Shown here: positions 10,965 through 20,666 of the stretch, in pieces
How positions within the stretch are numbered: position 1 is the first letter of the stretch
Layout of the letters: every line of letters begins with the position of its first letter
Origin: CAIWHR01 sp963823215
Lineage (GTDB): Bacteria; Pseudomonadota; Gammaproteobacteria; Burkholderiales; Casimicrobiaceae
Length of the DNA: 64,000 nt
NCBI GenBank assembly: GCA_963823215.1
Contig: CAWGKT010000004.1
Location: 77,184-141,183, forward strand
Direction of reading: 5' to 3'
Notes under the pieces: model-generated
What the model was told of the DNA's origin: nothing
The model's database searches: none
Seen by the model: the letters and a program-made list of their open reading frames with translations, nothing else
Program-made: the position numbers and the translations under genes

Positions 10965-13380
10965 TTACGCGAGGATCGCCTTGCGGTCGGGGTCGTAGGG
11001 CGGCCGCGCATGCCGGATCGCCGGATAGCGCTCGCCCATCGCTTCCACCGCGTATTCCGGATGCTCCGGCTCGTCGGCGGCCGCGTACGCGCACAGGATG
11101 TTGCGGCCGACCGTGTAACCGTAGCCGGCGCTGCTGACACGGCCCAGCACGCGATCGCCGGCCAGCACGATTTCGCCGCCGAAGAGGTTGACCTCCGGCG
11201 GTGCCGTGAACCAGGTGAGCTTCTGCCTCGGGCCCCTGGTTTTCACTTCGGCCAGGGCGGCGCGGGCGAGAAAGTCGCCCTTGCCGGGCGAGACGCAGAA
11301 ACCGAGGCCGGCTTCGAACGGGTTGTAGTCCGGCGTGATGTCGGAGCCCCATATCAGATAGTGCTTTTCGAGGCGCAGACTGTTGATCGCGCGGTAACCC
11401 GCGTTGGCGATGCCGTGCGGCTGACCGGCCGCCCACAGCTTTTCGTAGAGATAGAGCGCGTACTCGACCGGGACGTGCAGCTCGTAGCCGAGCTCGCCGA
11501 CGTAGGTCACGCGCAGGGCCAGCACCGGGGCATAACCGATGTCGAGCTGACGCGCGCTCATGTAGGGAAAATCGGCATTGGCAAGCGGCGCATCGGTGAG
11601 TTGCGCGAGCACCTCGCGGGAGCGCGGCCCGCAGAGATTGAGCACGGCCCGCGCGGACGTGTGATCGTCGATCGCAACGCCGCCGGCTGCGGGGACATGG
11701 CGCTCGATCGTCGAGCGGTCGCGCACGCCCAGCGCGCTGCCGGTGACGAAATAGAAACGGTCGGCGGCAAGCCGCGTGATCGTGACGTCCGCCTCGATGC
11801 CGCCGCGCTCGTTGCAAAGCTGCGTGTAGACGATGGTGCCGACCGGCCTATCGATGTCGTTGCATGCAAGTTTCTGCAGCAGCGCAAGCGCGCCGGGGCC
11901 GTGCACCTCGTACTTGGAGAACGAGCTCATGTCGATCAGCGCAACCCGCTCGCGCACCGCGCGATGCTCGGCGCCGATCGCGTCGAATGCCGGGCCGCGC
12001 TCGAACGACGGCACTTCGACCGCCGGTGTTCCCCGCGGCGCGAACCAGTTCGGGCGCTCCCAGGCGAACTTGTTGCCGTAGACGGCGCCGGCGGCCTTCA
12101 GCACCGCGTGCAATGGGCTGCGCCGCGCGTCGCGACCGGCGTCCGCCTCGTAGGCGGGCCATGCAATGTGATAGTAGCGGCTGTAGCTCTCGACGGCCCG
12201 CGCGTACATGAAATCCTTGACCGAGTGGGGCGCGCCGAAGCGGCGCACGTCGAACGGCCACAGGTCCATCCCCGGGTCGCCGTCGACGATCCAGTTGGCC
12301 ATCACCCAGCCGGCGCCGCCGGACGCGGCGATGCCGGAGGTGAAGCCGCAGCAGAGGTAGAAGTTGTCAAGCTCGGGCGAGAGGCCGATGATCGGCTCGC
12401 CGTCGGCGGTGATCGGGATCGGGCCATTGATCATCTGCCGAATGCCAACTTCGTTCAGCGCCGGAATCCTTGCGGTGGAGGCCTCGGCAATCGGCGCGAA
12501 GCGCTCGAAATCCGGCTGCAGCAGCTCCGGGCCGAAATCCTTGTGGATGCCGTCGGCGCCCCAGGGCGGTGGGTTCTTCTCCCAGCCGCCGACGGCGAGC
12601 GCGCCGGGCTCGGGCTTAACGTAGAAGTTGCCGTCGGGGTCGCGCAGCGTCGGCAGGCCTGCCGGGAAACGGTCGGTCTTCTCGGTGACGAAATACTGGT
12701 GCTCGACCGCGCACGAGGGCACGCGCGTCCCGGCCATCACCGCGATCTCACGGCCCCACATGCCGGTCGCGTTGATCACGCACTCGGTCGCGATCTCCCC
12801 CGCGTCGCGTGACCACCGTCGTCACGCGCCTTCCGGAGCGCTTCATCCCGGTCACGCGCACGCCCTGCGCGATCGTGATGCCGCCGGCGCGCGCGCCCGC
12901 CGCATAGGCGTTGGTGAGGCTCGTCGGGTCGACGTAACCGTCGCCTTCGATCCAGGCGGCGCCCACCACGCCCTTCGCCTCCAGCAGCGGGAACAGGTCG
13001 CGGGCCTCTCGCGGCGACACGAGCTCGACGTGGAAGCCGAAGCCTTTGGCCATCGTCGCCGAGCGCTTGAGCTCCTGCCAGCGTGTCGGTGACGAGGCAA
13101 GACGAAGGCTGCCCACGCCTTGCCAGCCGGTGGCCTGTCCGGTTTCCGACTCGAGCTTGCCGTACAGCTCGGCGCCGTAGCGCATGATGCGCGTCAGGTT
13201 GCTGCTGCTGCGGAGCTGGCCCACCAATCCGGCCGCGTGCCACGTCGCGCCGTGCGTGAGTTGCAGGCGTTCCAGCAGCAAGACGTCCCGGATCCCGCGC
13301 TGCGCGAGGTGGTAGGCGACGCTGCAGCCGATGACGCCGCCGCCGATGATGACGATGCGGCTCTGCTGGGGCAATGGCAT
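10965..13380 (-). pseudogene. Dimethylglycine/sarcosine dehydrogenase-like FAD-GcvT fusion, one frameshift
   Basis: The gene encodes an FAD-dependent oxidoreductase fused to a GcvT-like tetrahydrofolate-binding domain, about 804 residues if the frame is restored. Residues from MPLPQQSRIVIIGGGVIGCS carry the FAD-binding fold (G-G-G-V-I-G), and the C-terminal half carries the aminomethyltransferase domain (Y-E-L-H-V-P and R-L-E-K-H-Y-L-I-W-G-S-D). Such proteins oxidise N-methyl groups of dimethylglycine or sarcosine and pass the carbon to THF. The reading frame changes at 12797-12801, a run of five C; removing one base joins T-R-R-G and E-I-A-T-E-C-V-I-N-A-T-G seamlessly. Because both sides stay conserved, a sequencing error is as likely as a real mutation. 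It lies upstream of the Rieske oxygenase and diverges from the MttB-family gene. Confidence 0.85.
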
Positions 13381-13535
13381 AGGAGCGCGAATCTAGCACA
13401 ATGCCGGCTGGCTCGAGTGCCGGGCTCGCGAGCGGGAATGGCGTCCCTGCGCAACGCGGCGTCGCATACGGATCAGCCGCGGCGCGCGCCGCCCGCCATA
13501 CTCGAACAATGCCCCATCCCGGCGCAGGAGAATCC

Positions 13536-15104
13536 ATGGACGAGCCGCAGGCCGCTTCGCCCCGTCCCCATCGCGCCGGCGGGCGCGAAGCCAAGCGGGC
13601 CGCGCGATCCGCACGTGCCGGCGTATCGATGCCCTACATCACGCGCAGGATCGGCGTGTACGAGGTGCTCGACGAGGAGGGCCTCGCGACGATCGAGCGC
13701 AACGCGGACATCATCCTCGCGCAAATCGGCATTGAGTACCGCGACGATCCGGAAGCGCTGGCTGTCTGGAAAGCCGCCGGGGCCGACATCGACGGCGAGC
13801 GCGTGCGCTGCCCGCCGGGCATGTGCCGCAGCATCGTCCAGGCCAGCGCGCCGCGCGATTTCATCCAGCACGCGCGCAATCCGGCGCGCAGCGTCCCGAT
13901 CGGGGGCAAGCACACGGTCTTTGCGCCGTCGTACGGGTCGCCCTTCGTGCGCAACCTCGACGAGGGCCGGCGCTACGCGACCATCGAGGACTTCCGCAAC
14001 TTCGTCAAGCTCGCGTACATGGCGCCGTCGCTGCATCACTCCGGCGGCACGATCTGCGAGCCGGTCGACCTTCCCGTGAACAAGCGGCACTTCGACATGG
14101 TGTACAGCCACATGAAGTACAGCGACAAGCCGTTCATGGGCTCGGTGACGCACCCGGAGCGGGCGCAGGATTCGATCGAGATGGCGAAGATCCTGTTCGG
14201 CGATCGGTACGTCGATCCGGCGACCGGCAAGCCGCGGACGGTGATCATCAATCTCATCAACGCGAACTCGCCGATGACCTTCGACGCCACGATGCTCGGC
14301 GCCGCCAAGGCCTACGCGCGTGCCAATCAGGCGACGATCATCACGCCGTTCATCCTTGCCGGCGCGATGTCGCCCGTCACGGTGGCGGGCACCACCGCGC
14401 AGACGCTGGCCGAGGCGCTCTCCGGCATGGCGTTCGTGCAGCTGATCGCGCCGGGCGCGCCGGTGGTGCTGGGCAGCTTCGCGTCGTCGATCTCGATGCA
14501 ATCCGGCGCACCGACGTTCGGCACGCCGGAGCCGGCGCTGGTGCTGTACGCGATGGCGGCGCTCGCGCGGCGTCTCGACGTTCCGTTCCGGTCGGGCGGC
14601 GCGTTGTGCGGCTCGAAGATCGCTGATGCGCAGGCGGCCTATGAGTCGGCGAACACGCTCGTCCCGACATGCCTCGCCGGCGTGAACTTCGTGCTGCACA
14701 CCGCCGGCTGGCTCGAAGGCGGCCTCTCCATGGGCTACGAGAAATTCGTCATGGACGTCGATCAGGCGGGAATGATGCACACGTTGCTCGGCGGCATCGA
14801 TCTCTCGGAAAACGGCCAGGCGATGGACGCGATCCGCGAAGTCGGCCCCGGCAAGCATTTCCTCGGCTGCGCGCACACGCAGGCGAATTTCGAGACGGCG
14901 TTCTACCGTTCGCCCATCGCCGACAACAACAGCTACGAGCAATGGGAAGCCGAAGGCAGCCAGGATCTCGCGCAGCGCGCCAACGCCAGCTGGAAGAAGC
15001 AGCTCGCGAGCTATGAAGCCCCGCCACTCGACCCCGCAGTCGACGAGGCGCTGCTGGACTACATGAACCGGCGCAAGGCGTCGTTTCCCGATTCGAAATT
15101 CTGA
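13536..15104 (+). CDS. MttB-family (non-pyrrolysine) methylamine:corrinoid methyltransferase
   Basis: A 522-residue TIM-barrel methyltransferase of the trimethylamine methyltransferase (MttB) superfamily. Family features include P-P-G-M-C-R near residue 90, the long conserved barrel core (V-I-I-N-L-I-N-A-N-S-P-M-T-F-D), and G-K-H-F-L-G-C-A-H-T near the C-terminus. There is no in-frame amber codon, so it lacks pyrrolysine. Non-Pyl members characterised elsewhere (MtgB and relatives) demethylate glycine betaine, proline betaine or carnitine by transferring a methyl group to a cognate corrinoid protein. ATG 13536 is preceded by AGGAG at five bases. It diverges from the dehydrogenase/Rieske pair. 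The corrinoid partner, activator and pterin methyltransferase are encoded at 23.4-29.5 kb. Confidence 0.88.
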   Translation: MDEPQAASPRPHRAGGREAKRAARSARAGVSMPYITRRIGVYEVLDEEGLATIERNADIILAQIGIEYRDDPEALAVWKAAGADIDGERVRCPPGMCRSIVQASAPRDFIQHARNPARSVPIGGKHTVFAPSYGSPFVRNLDEGRRYATIEDFRNFVKLAYMAPSLHHSGGTICEPVDLPVNKRHFDMVYSHMKYSDKPFMGSVTHPERAQDSIEMAKILFGDRYVDPATGKPRTVIINLINANSPMTFDATMLGAAKAYARANQATIITPFILAGAMSPVTVAGTTAQTLAEALSGMAFVQLIAPGAPVVLGSFASSISMQSGAPTFGTPEPALVLYAMAALARRLDVPFRSGGALCGSKIADAQAAYESANTLVPTCLAGVNFVLHTAGWLEGGLSMGYEKFVMDVDQAGMMHTLLGGIDLSENGQAMDAIREVGPGKHFLGCAHTQANFETAFYRSPIADNNSYEQWEAEGSQDLAQRANASWKKQLASYEAPPLDPAVDEALLDYMNRRKASFPDSKF

Positions 15105-15218
15105 CTGGCGGGGTCAGGCCAAACTATTGTCTGCTTTCCTTCGCCTGGACCTGCTGGACCGGATGCCGCCACGGGTACCGGGTGAGACGATCTTCTGCGT
15201 CTGCGAAGGAGTCCTGCC

Positions 15219-15935
15219 ATGCGCTACGAGCTCTACTATTGGGGGGCAATCCAGGGGCGGGGTGAATTCGTCCGGCTTGCGCTCGAAGAGGCCGGCGCAA
15301 CCTACGTCGATGTCGCCCGCACCGACGGCGGCGAAGAACGCATGCTCACGCTGCTCGCCGACACGGCGCTCGTCTGCCCGCCGTTCGCGCCGCCGTTCCT
15401 GAAGGCGGGCAGCCGCCTGATCGGGCAGACGGCCAACATCCTGCTCTTCCTGGGCGAGCGCCACGGACTTGCGCCCAGGAGCGAAGCAGGGCGTCTGTGG
15501 ACGCATCAGCTTCAGCTCACGCTCGCCGACCTGGTCGTCGAGGCGCACGATACCCATCACCCGATCGCCGGGAGCCTGTATTACGAGGATCAGCGTCCGG
15601 AAGCGAGGCGGCGCGCCGCCGACTTCGTCAGGAATAGGCTGCCGAAGTTCTTCCGCTACTTCGAGCGCGTGCTGGCAAGCAATCCGCGCGGGCCGGCCCA
15701 TCTCGTCGGTGCCCGGCTCACCTGCGCCGACCTGTCGTTGTTCCAGGTCGTGGCCGGTTTGCGCTACGCCTACCCGAAGGCGATGGCGCGAATCGCGAAG
15801 CAGCATCCGAATGTGATGGCGTTGCACGCGCGCGTGAAGGCCCGCCCGCGCATCGCCGCCTACCTTGCCTCGGAGCGCCGGCTGCCGTTCAACCAGCAGG
15901 GCATCTTCCGCCACTATACGGAGCTGGACCGCTAG
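15219..15935 (+). CDS. Glutathione S-transferase family protein
   Basis: A 238-residue GST-like protein. The N-terminal thioredoxin fold begins Y-E-L-Y-Y-W-G, with Tyr residues at the usual catalytic position; the cis-Pro region is atypical (P-P-F-A-P-P-F-L-K-A). The C-terminal all-helical domain contains the F-x-G/V-G-x-x-L-T-x-A-D box as L-V-G-A-R-L-T-C-A-D-L-S-L-F. Substrate cannot be inferred. AAGGAG is six bases before ATG 15219. The 114-base gap after the MttB-family gene contains a GGGGTCAGGCC motif but no clear hairpin, so co-transcription with it is possible. Confidence 0.85.
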   Translation: MRYELYYWGAIQGRGEFVRLALEEAGATYVDVARTDGGEERMLTLLADTALVCPPFAPPFLKAGSRLIGQTANILLFLGERHGLAPRSEAGRLWTHQLQLTLADLVVEAHDTHHPIAGSLYYEDQRPEARRRAADFVRNRLPKFFRYFERVLASNPRGPAHLVGARLTCADLSLFQVVAGLRYAYPKAMARIAKQHPNVMALHARVKARPRIAAYLASERRLPFNQQGIFRHYTELDR

Positions 15936-15942
15936 CCGGTTG

Positions 15943-16779
15943 TCATGTCCGGCTCCGGGAATGCAGCGCCAGAAAGTGCGCGATGCCGCTCCAGAAGTCG
16001 GCCGTGGCTCCGAGCGTGTTGTGATCGCTTCCTGGCACGACCTGCCAGCTCTTGGGTCCGGCCCAAGCATCGTAGAGCGCGCGGGAACGCTCGACCGGAA
16101 TGATCGCGTCCGCATCGGCCACGATTGCGAGCATGGGTGCGCGGCAGCTGACGGCATCCGCGCGCGCATCGAAGCGGTGCCGCAACAGCAGCGTGACCGG
16201 CAGCCACGGATAGTGATGGTTGCCGATCGCCGCCAGGCTGTCGTACGGCGCCACCAGGACGACGGCCGCGACCGGCCGTTCCGCGGCCACGCGCGCGGCC
16301 AGTGCGGTCCCCAGGCTGCGTCCGAACACCACGATGCGCTTGCGGTCGATGTCCGCCCGGCCCGTGAGGGCGTCGTAGATCGACAGCGCATCGGCGGCGA
16401 GCGCGCGCTCGCCCGGCGAGCCTTCGCTGGTGCCATAGCCGCGGTAGTTGATCGCCACGATCGACCATTCGCGCGGCCAGCGCGGATCGGCGAGCGTGTG
16501 CGAAACCTCCTCGGCGTTGCCGCCGAAGTAGAGGATCGTCGGCGCAGGTGTCGTGCTTCCTGCAGCAATCCAGCCGTGCAGGCGGGTGCCATCGGTGGCC
16601 GTGACCGTGAATGCAGTGGCGTGCGCGGGCAAGTGCGCCGTGGACGGGACCGGCTGCGGGAAGAAGATCAGGCCGTCCTGCGCGAACCACGCCGCAGCGG
16701 GGACGCCGATCGCGATTGCGGCGGCGAGGATGAGCCATTCCATCAGCGTGTGCCGCCAGCGGGGCGGTCCGATCGGCAT
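15943..16779 (-). CDS. Alpha/beta hydrolase with N-terminal membrane anchor
   Basis: A 278-residue alpha/beta hydrolase of the YfhR/BEM46 type. A hydrophobic segment after M-E-W-L-I-L (residues about 15-30) should anchor it in the inner membrane. The oxyanion region is F-G-G-N-A-E-E, the nucleophile elbow is G-R-S-L-G with the catalytic Ser, the acid is in V-A-D-A-D, and the histidine is in G-S-D-H-N-T. The natural substrate is unknown. TATAAT lies on the minus strand at 16786-16791, only seven bases before ATG 16779. If that is the -10 element, translation may be leaderless or start at ATG 16743 (MEWLIL). It converges with the GST gene. Confidence 0.83.
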   Translation of the reverse strand: MPIGPPRWRHTLMEWLILAAAIAIGVPAAAWFAQDGLIFFPQPVPSTAHLPAHATAFTVTATDGTRLHGWIAAGSTTPAPTILYFGGNAEEVSHTLADPRWPREWSIVAINYRGYGTSEGSPGERALAADALSIYDALTGRADIDRKRIVVFGRSLGTALAARVAAERPVAAVVLVAPYDSLAAIGNHHYPWLPVTLLLRHRFDARADAVSCRAPMLAIVADADAIIPVERSRALYDAWAGPKSWQVVPGSDHNTLGATADFWSGIAHFLALHSRSRT

Positions 16780-16892
16780 CGGTGGATTATAGGCGTCGGC
16801 ATGCCACTCGGCGGCGTAAACTTCGCACTTCGCACCACCGACGGGTTCCGGGGTTGGCCCGGGGATTGCGAATCCATTGCGGGAGCGTTGTC

Positions 16893-17537
16893 ATGCCGGC
16901 CGTCGCCGACTATCTGAATCCCGACCTGCCCGCCGGCTTGGCGCGCGTGCCGATGCCAGTGATCGACGCGACGCCGGCGGCGCTGGAAGGCTATGGCTTT
17001 CTCGTGGACGATCCCGCGAATTGCGCGATTGAGATCGTGCGCTGGCCGGCGCAGGGCTCGCGACCGGTCGACCCCGACACCGGCGATGAGGGCGGCACGA
17101 CCGAGGGCACGTTCATCAGCGAGTGGCAGGGCGACATCCTGTTCGGCCGCAACGATGCCGTCGGCGGTCATTACATCCTCGCCTTCGCCGAGGATCCCGA
17201 GCTCGCCGATCCCGGCCATGCGCGCGATCCGCGCCGGATCCTGCTCTGGCACGCCAATTACCATCCGGACGGCGGCCAGCTCTTCTTTCCGCTCGACAGG
17301 AAGCCATTCCTGGTGCCGCTCGCCTTGCCGGGCGACGACGTCGAGCCTGCGAAATTCGTGTGCTTTCGCTTCGATGGCAGCCGCGGCCTCTACATCCATC
17401 CGGGCATCTGGCACGAAGGCGTTTTCGCGACCCGCGGGACGCAGCGATTCTTCGATCAGCAGGGCGCGGTGCACGCGCGCGTTTCCGTCGACTTCGCGCG
17501 CGAATTCGGGTGCCTGCTCGAGGCACCGATCGATTAG
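16893..17537 (+). CDS. Ureidoglycolate lyase (AllA)-family cupin-like protein
   Basis: A 214-residue protein resembling the ureidoglycolate lyase family (PF04115). Family-like features are the F-x-x-x-W-x-x-D segment (F-I-S-E-W-Q-G-D-I-L-F), the H-P-G-I-W-H-E-G motif near residue 170 and the terminal V-D-F-A-R-E-F-G. AllA releases glyoxylate and urea from ureidoglycolate, but no purine-catabolic gene is nearby, and the proteins of this family next to methylamine genes may have another role. ATG 16893 follows GGGAG at seven bases. The frame is open upstream, but the residues before this start do not resemble the family. Confidence 0.7.
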   Translation: MPAVADYLNPDLPAGLARVPMPVIDATPAALEGYGFLVDDPANCAIEIVRWPAQGSRPVDPDTGDEGGTTEGTFISEWQGDILFGRNDAVGGHYILAFAEDPELADPGHARDPRRILLWHANYHPDGGQLFFPLDRKPFLVPLALPGDDVEPAKFVCFRFDGSRGLYIHPGIWHEGVFATRGTQRFFDQQGAVHARVSVDFAREFGCLLEAPID

Positions 17538-17684
17538 CGCGCTGCGCGGTTACGAGCGAGTTTGGGTCCGCCAGCTGCTGTGGCCAGGTTCAGGATCGCC
17601 ATTACGACCTCGGTTGCGCCAACCCGCAGTTCGCGCCGCAGGCCATCGGACCCGGCGCGAGCTCGCGCTGGTGCGCGGTCTTGA

Positions 17685-17745
17685 GTAAAAGGGCCAGGCT
17701 CAATTATCGGCGATGTTTGCGCGCAATTGAGCCTGGTCCCTTTAC
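17685..17745. repeat. 21-bp imperfect inverted repeat between convergent genes
   Basis: GTAAAAGGGCCAGGCTCAATT (17685-17705, one base over 20 if split as 6+15) pairs with its near-exact inverse at 17725-17745 around a 19-base loop. The only differences are in the AAAAGGGCC versus AAAGGGACC part. It lies in the 220-base gap between the AllA-like gene and the leftward phosphonate transporter operon. It could end transcription from both sides, but it looks more like a mobile or dispersed extragenic palindrome than a simple terminator. Nothing else is visible in the gap. Confidence 0.65.
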
Positions 17746-17757
17746 TCCCTTCGCTCC

Positions 17758-19479
17758 TCAGCGTTGCCGCCAGGCCTGCGTCGTGCGATCGAGCCTGCGC
17801 GTCAGCAGCACGTGCGTGATCTTCACGCCGGCCGAGGTGACCACGATGGTCATCGCCATGGCGGCCGCGGCGGCCGTGAAGCCGGATTCGTCCATGTTGA
17901 TGATCGTGACTGCCGCAAGCTTGGTGTTCGTCGAATAGAGGAAGATCACCGCCGACACGGTGGTCATCGCGTTGACGAACAGGTAGATGGTGATGTCCAG
18001 CACCGCCGGCACGCAGATGGGCACCGTCACCCGCGCCATCGTGCGCAGCAGCGACACCTTGAGCGAGGCCGAGACTGCCTCGAACTCCTGGTCGAGCTGC
18101 TTCAGCGCGGTGGTGGCGGTGAGGTGGCTGACCGTGTAGAAGTGGGTGACCGAGTTGACGACCAGGATGATCATCGTCGCGTAGATGAAGCCCAGCGGAT
18201 TGCCCTTGGCGTTGAAGAAGAAGATGTAGGCAAGGCCGATCACGAGGCCGGGCACCGCCATCGGCAGCATGGCCATGAACTGCGCGACGCCGCGTCCCCA
18301 CTCGAAGTCGCGCGTCTTCTCCAGCAGGTAAGCGCCGAGGAAGACGACCACGGTGCCGATCACCGCGGTCCACGACGCCATCACGACCGAGTTCCAGTAC
18401 GCGTCCCAGCCGTTGGTGTCGAAATCGCCGAATGCGTAGTTCTTGAGGGTCAGGGCCAGGTTGTAGGGCCAGCGCGTGACGAACGAGGCCCAGGCGGCCA
18501 TCGCAAGCAGCATGAAGATCAGCCCGCCGACCAGGGTGCAGAACAGGAACAGCCCCCAGTCGCGCCGCGGCGCCGGCCTGGGGACGAGCGGGACGGCACG
18601 CGCCGACAGCAGGGCCACCTGGCGGCGCTGGATGATGCGGTCGGCAGCGAAGGCGAAAACCGCGGGCAGCAGCAGGATGAATCCGACCACGGCGCCCATC
18701 TCGAAATTCTGCTGGCCGATCACCTGCTTGAAGATGTCGGTGGCGAGCACGTTGAAGCGGCCGCCGATGACCTTGGCGATGCCGAAATCGGTGATCACGA
18801 GTGTGAAGATCACGAAGCCGGCGCTGATCACGCCGTACTTGGCGCCGGGCAGGGTAACCGTGAAGAACACGCGCGTCTTGGACGCGCCCAGCGCGTCCGC
18901 GGCCTCGTACAGCCGCGCGTCGGCCATCGACAGCGCTGCGACGAGAATCATCAGCGCGTGCGGAAAGCAGTAGAACACCTGCGAGATCACGATGCCGACG
19001 GGGCCGTAGATCGTGCCGCCGAACATCATCGCCTTGAGGAAGCCCTGGTTGCCGAACAGGTAGATCAGGGAGATTGCCGGCAGCAGCGAGGGCGCCAGGA
19101 TGGGGATCAGCGCCAATGCCTGGAACAAGCCCTTCCAGCGCATGCAGCTCCGCTGCAGCGCGTAGGCATAGACGAAGGCCAGCGGCAGCACGATCGCCGT
19201 GGAGAGGAAAGCGATGAACAGGCTGTTCCACACCGAGGCGAACAGCGCCGGCGTGGAGAAATACTGAACGTAGTTGGCGAGCCCGACGAAATCGCCGTTC
19301 TGGTTCTGGAAGCTCTTGGACAGCAGCCAGTACAGCGGCAGCACGAGCGTGACGAGCATCCAGCCGATCAGAAGGCAGATGCCGCCGCGCATCAGCAGGT
19401 CGTCGCGGTCGAGCCGGCGACGCGTCACCGGATAGGCGGCGCCCGCCGCCACTGCCGTCGGTGCGACGGTGCCGTTCAC
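17758..19479 (-). CDS. 2-aminoethylphosphonate-type ABC transporter permease (PhnU2/PhnV-like)
   Basis: A 573-residue double-length permease with about 12 membrane segments and two binding-protein-dependent transport domains, each with an EAA loop (Y-E-A-A-D-A-L-G-A-S-K in the first half and F-E-A-V-S-A-S-L-K in the second). This fused arrangement is typical of the iron(III)/2-aminoethylphosphonate importer group. Together with the adjacent ATPase (four-base overlap) and binding protein it matches the putative 2-aminoethylphosphonate PhnSTU2 systems. No phosphonate-degrading gene (phnW, phnX, phnA) is visible, so the substrate remains inferred; ferric iron is the main alternative. Confidence 0.82.
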   Translation of the reverse strand: MNGTVAPTAVAAGAAYPVTRRRLDRDDLLMRGGICLLIGWMLVTLVLPLYWLLSKSFQNQNGDFVGLANYVQYFSTPALFASVWNSLFIAFLSTAIVLPLAFVYAYALQRSCMRWKGLFQALALIPILAPSLLPAISLIYLFGNQGFLKAMMFGGTIYGPVGIVISQVFYCFPHALMILVAALSMADARLYEAADALGASKTRVFFTVTLPGAKYGVISAGFVIFTLVITDFGIAKVIGGRFNVLATDIFKQVIGQQNFEMGAVVGFILLLPAVFAFAADRIIQRRQVALLSARAVPLVPRPAPRRDWGLFLFCTLVGGLIFMLLAMAAWASFVTRWPYNLALTLKNYAFGDFDTNGWDAYWNSVVMASWTAVIGTVVVFLGAYLLEKTRDFEWGRGVAQFMAMLPMAVPGLVIGLAYIFFFNAKGNPLGFIYATMIILVVNSVTHFYTVSHLTATTALKQLDQEFEAVSASLKVSLLRTMARVTVPICVPAVLDITIYLFVNAMTTVSAVIFLYSTNTKLAAVTIINMDESGFTAAAAAMAMTIVVTSAGVKITHVLLTRRLDRTTQAWRQR

Positions 19480-20585
19480 GGTTCCTTCGGCGCGCGGGGA
19501 AACACCCGGAGGCGGTCTGGAGGCAGCGTGATCGGCATCTCCTTGCCCTCGGCGATCGCGAGGTCGCGCACGACGTTGATGGAGAAATCGGCCAGCAGCA
19601 CCGGCTTGGTGCCGTCAATCGAAAGTCCCACGCGGCAGAACGAGCCCAGAAACTCGACTTCGGCGACGCGCGCGTTGAACGTGTTGGGGGAGCCGGCGAC
19701 GACGTTGCGCACCACGACGTCCTCGGGCCGGATGGCCACCGTCACGTCATGGCCGGGACCCGGACGCAGGTCGAGTTCGCAGGAGAGGTCAATCTCGCCA
19801 AAGCGTACCTTGCCGGCCCCGACCACGACGGCAGGAAGGAAGTTGGTGGTGCCGACGAAATCGGCGACGAATGCGCTGGCCGGCCTGCGGTACACCTCGG
19901 TAGGCGTGCCGACCTGCTCGATCACGCCCTGGTTCATCACCACGATGCGATCGGCCATGGTCAGCGCCTCTTCCTGGTCGTGCGTGACCATGATGGTCGT
20001 GACGCCGAGGCGCTGGTGCAGGCGGCGGATCTCGATGCGCAGGTACGCGCGCACGCGGGCGTCGAGCGCGGAGAGCGGCTCGTCCAGCAGCAGCAGGCCG
20101 GGCGACAGCGCCAGCGCGCGCGCCACGGCGACGCGCTGCTGCTGGCCGCCGGAGAGCTGGGCCGGATACTTGCGGCCGGAATCAGGCATTCCGACGAGCC
20201 GCAGCAGGTCGTCCACGCGCGTGGCGATCTCGACCCTGGGCACGCCGTGGCTGACCAGGCCATACCCGACGTTGGCCGCGACGGTCAGATTCGGGAACAA
20301 CGCGTAGGACTGGAAGACGATGCCGAAGTCGCGCTTGGACGCCGGCAGAGCGGAAATATCCTTGTCGGCCTGGAAGATGCGGCCGGACGTCTGAACGTCG
20401 AGCCCGGCGATCGCGCGCAGCAGCGTCGTCTTGCCGCAGCCCGACGGCCCCAGAAAGCAGACGAACTCCCCCGGAAAGATCTCGAGGGAGATGTCCTTCA
20501 GCGCGGCGAAGGCGCCGAACTGCTTGCGCAGCCGCTCGATGCGCAGGTAGGGAGCGCCGGCCGGTTTGGGATTGTTTGCGGGCAT
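19476..20585 (-). CDS. 2-aminoethylphosphonate-type ABC transporter ATPase (PhnT2-like)
   Basis: A 369-residue importer ATPase. Walker A is G-P-S-G-C-G-K-T-T, the signature is L-S-G-G-Q-Q-Q-R-V-A-V-A-R-A-L, Walker B is L-L-L-L-D-E-P-L-S-A-L-D, and the switch histidine is in M-V-T-H-D-Q-E-E-A. A C-terminal TOBE/OB-fold regulatory region follows. It belongs to the spermidine/iron/phosphonate (Pot/Afu) ATPase class. The stop overlaps the start of the permease gene by four bases, and the binding-protein gene lies 81 bases upstream, so the three should form one operon. Confidence 0.87.
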   Translation of the reverse strand: MPANNPKPAGAPYLRIERLRKQFGAFAALKDISLEIFPGEFVCFLGPSGCGKTTLLRAIAGLDVQTSGRIFQADKDISALPASKRDFGIVFQSYALFPNLTVAANVGYGLVSHGVPRVEIATRVDDLLRLVGMPDSGRKYPAQLSGGQQQRVAVARALALSPGLLLLDEPLSALDARVRAYLRIEIRRLHQRLGVTTIMVTHDQEEALTMADRIVVMNQGVIEQVGTPTEVYRRPASAFVADFVGTTNFLPAVVVGAGKVRFGEIDLSCELDLRPGPGHDVTVAIRPEDVVVRNVVAGSPNTFNARVAEVEFLGSFCRVGLSIDGTKPVLLADFSINVVRDLAIAEGKEMPITLPPDRLRVFPRAPKEP

Positions 20586-20666
20586 GGCAATGGATGCGGC
20601 CCGCGCCCCGCCGTTGGCGAAGGCGAGGGCCGCATCGGGTTTACTGCCGTTGACCGGTACTGAACG

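Noticed and set aside
13536..15104. Possible pyrrolysine-containing trimethylamine methyltransferase
   Set aside because: No in-frame TAG codon is present, so it belongs to the non-pyrrolysine branch; trimethylamine is therefore not the expected substrate.
17764..20307. An 847-codon rightward frame opposite the transporter genes
   Set aside because: The plus-strand translation is low-complexity, while the minus strand encodes a permease and ATPase with all motifs intact.
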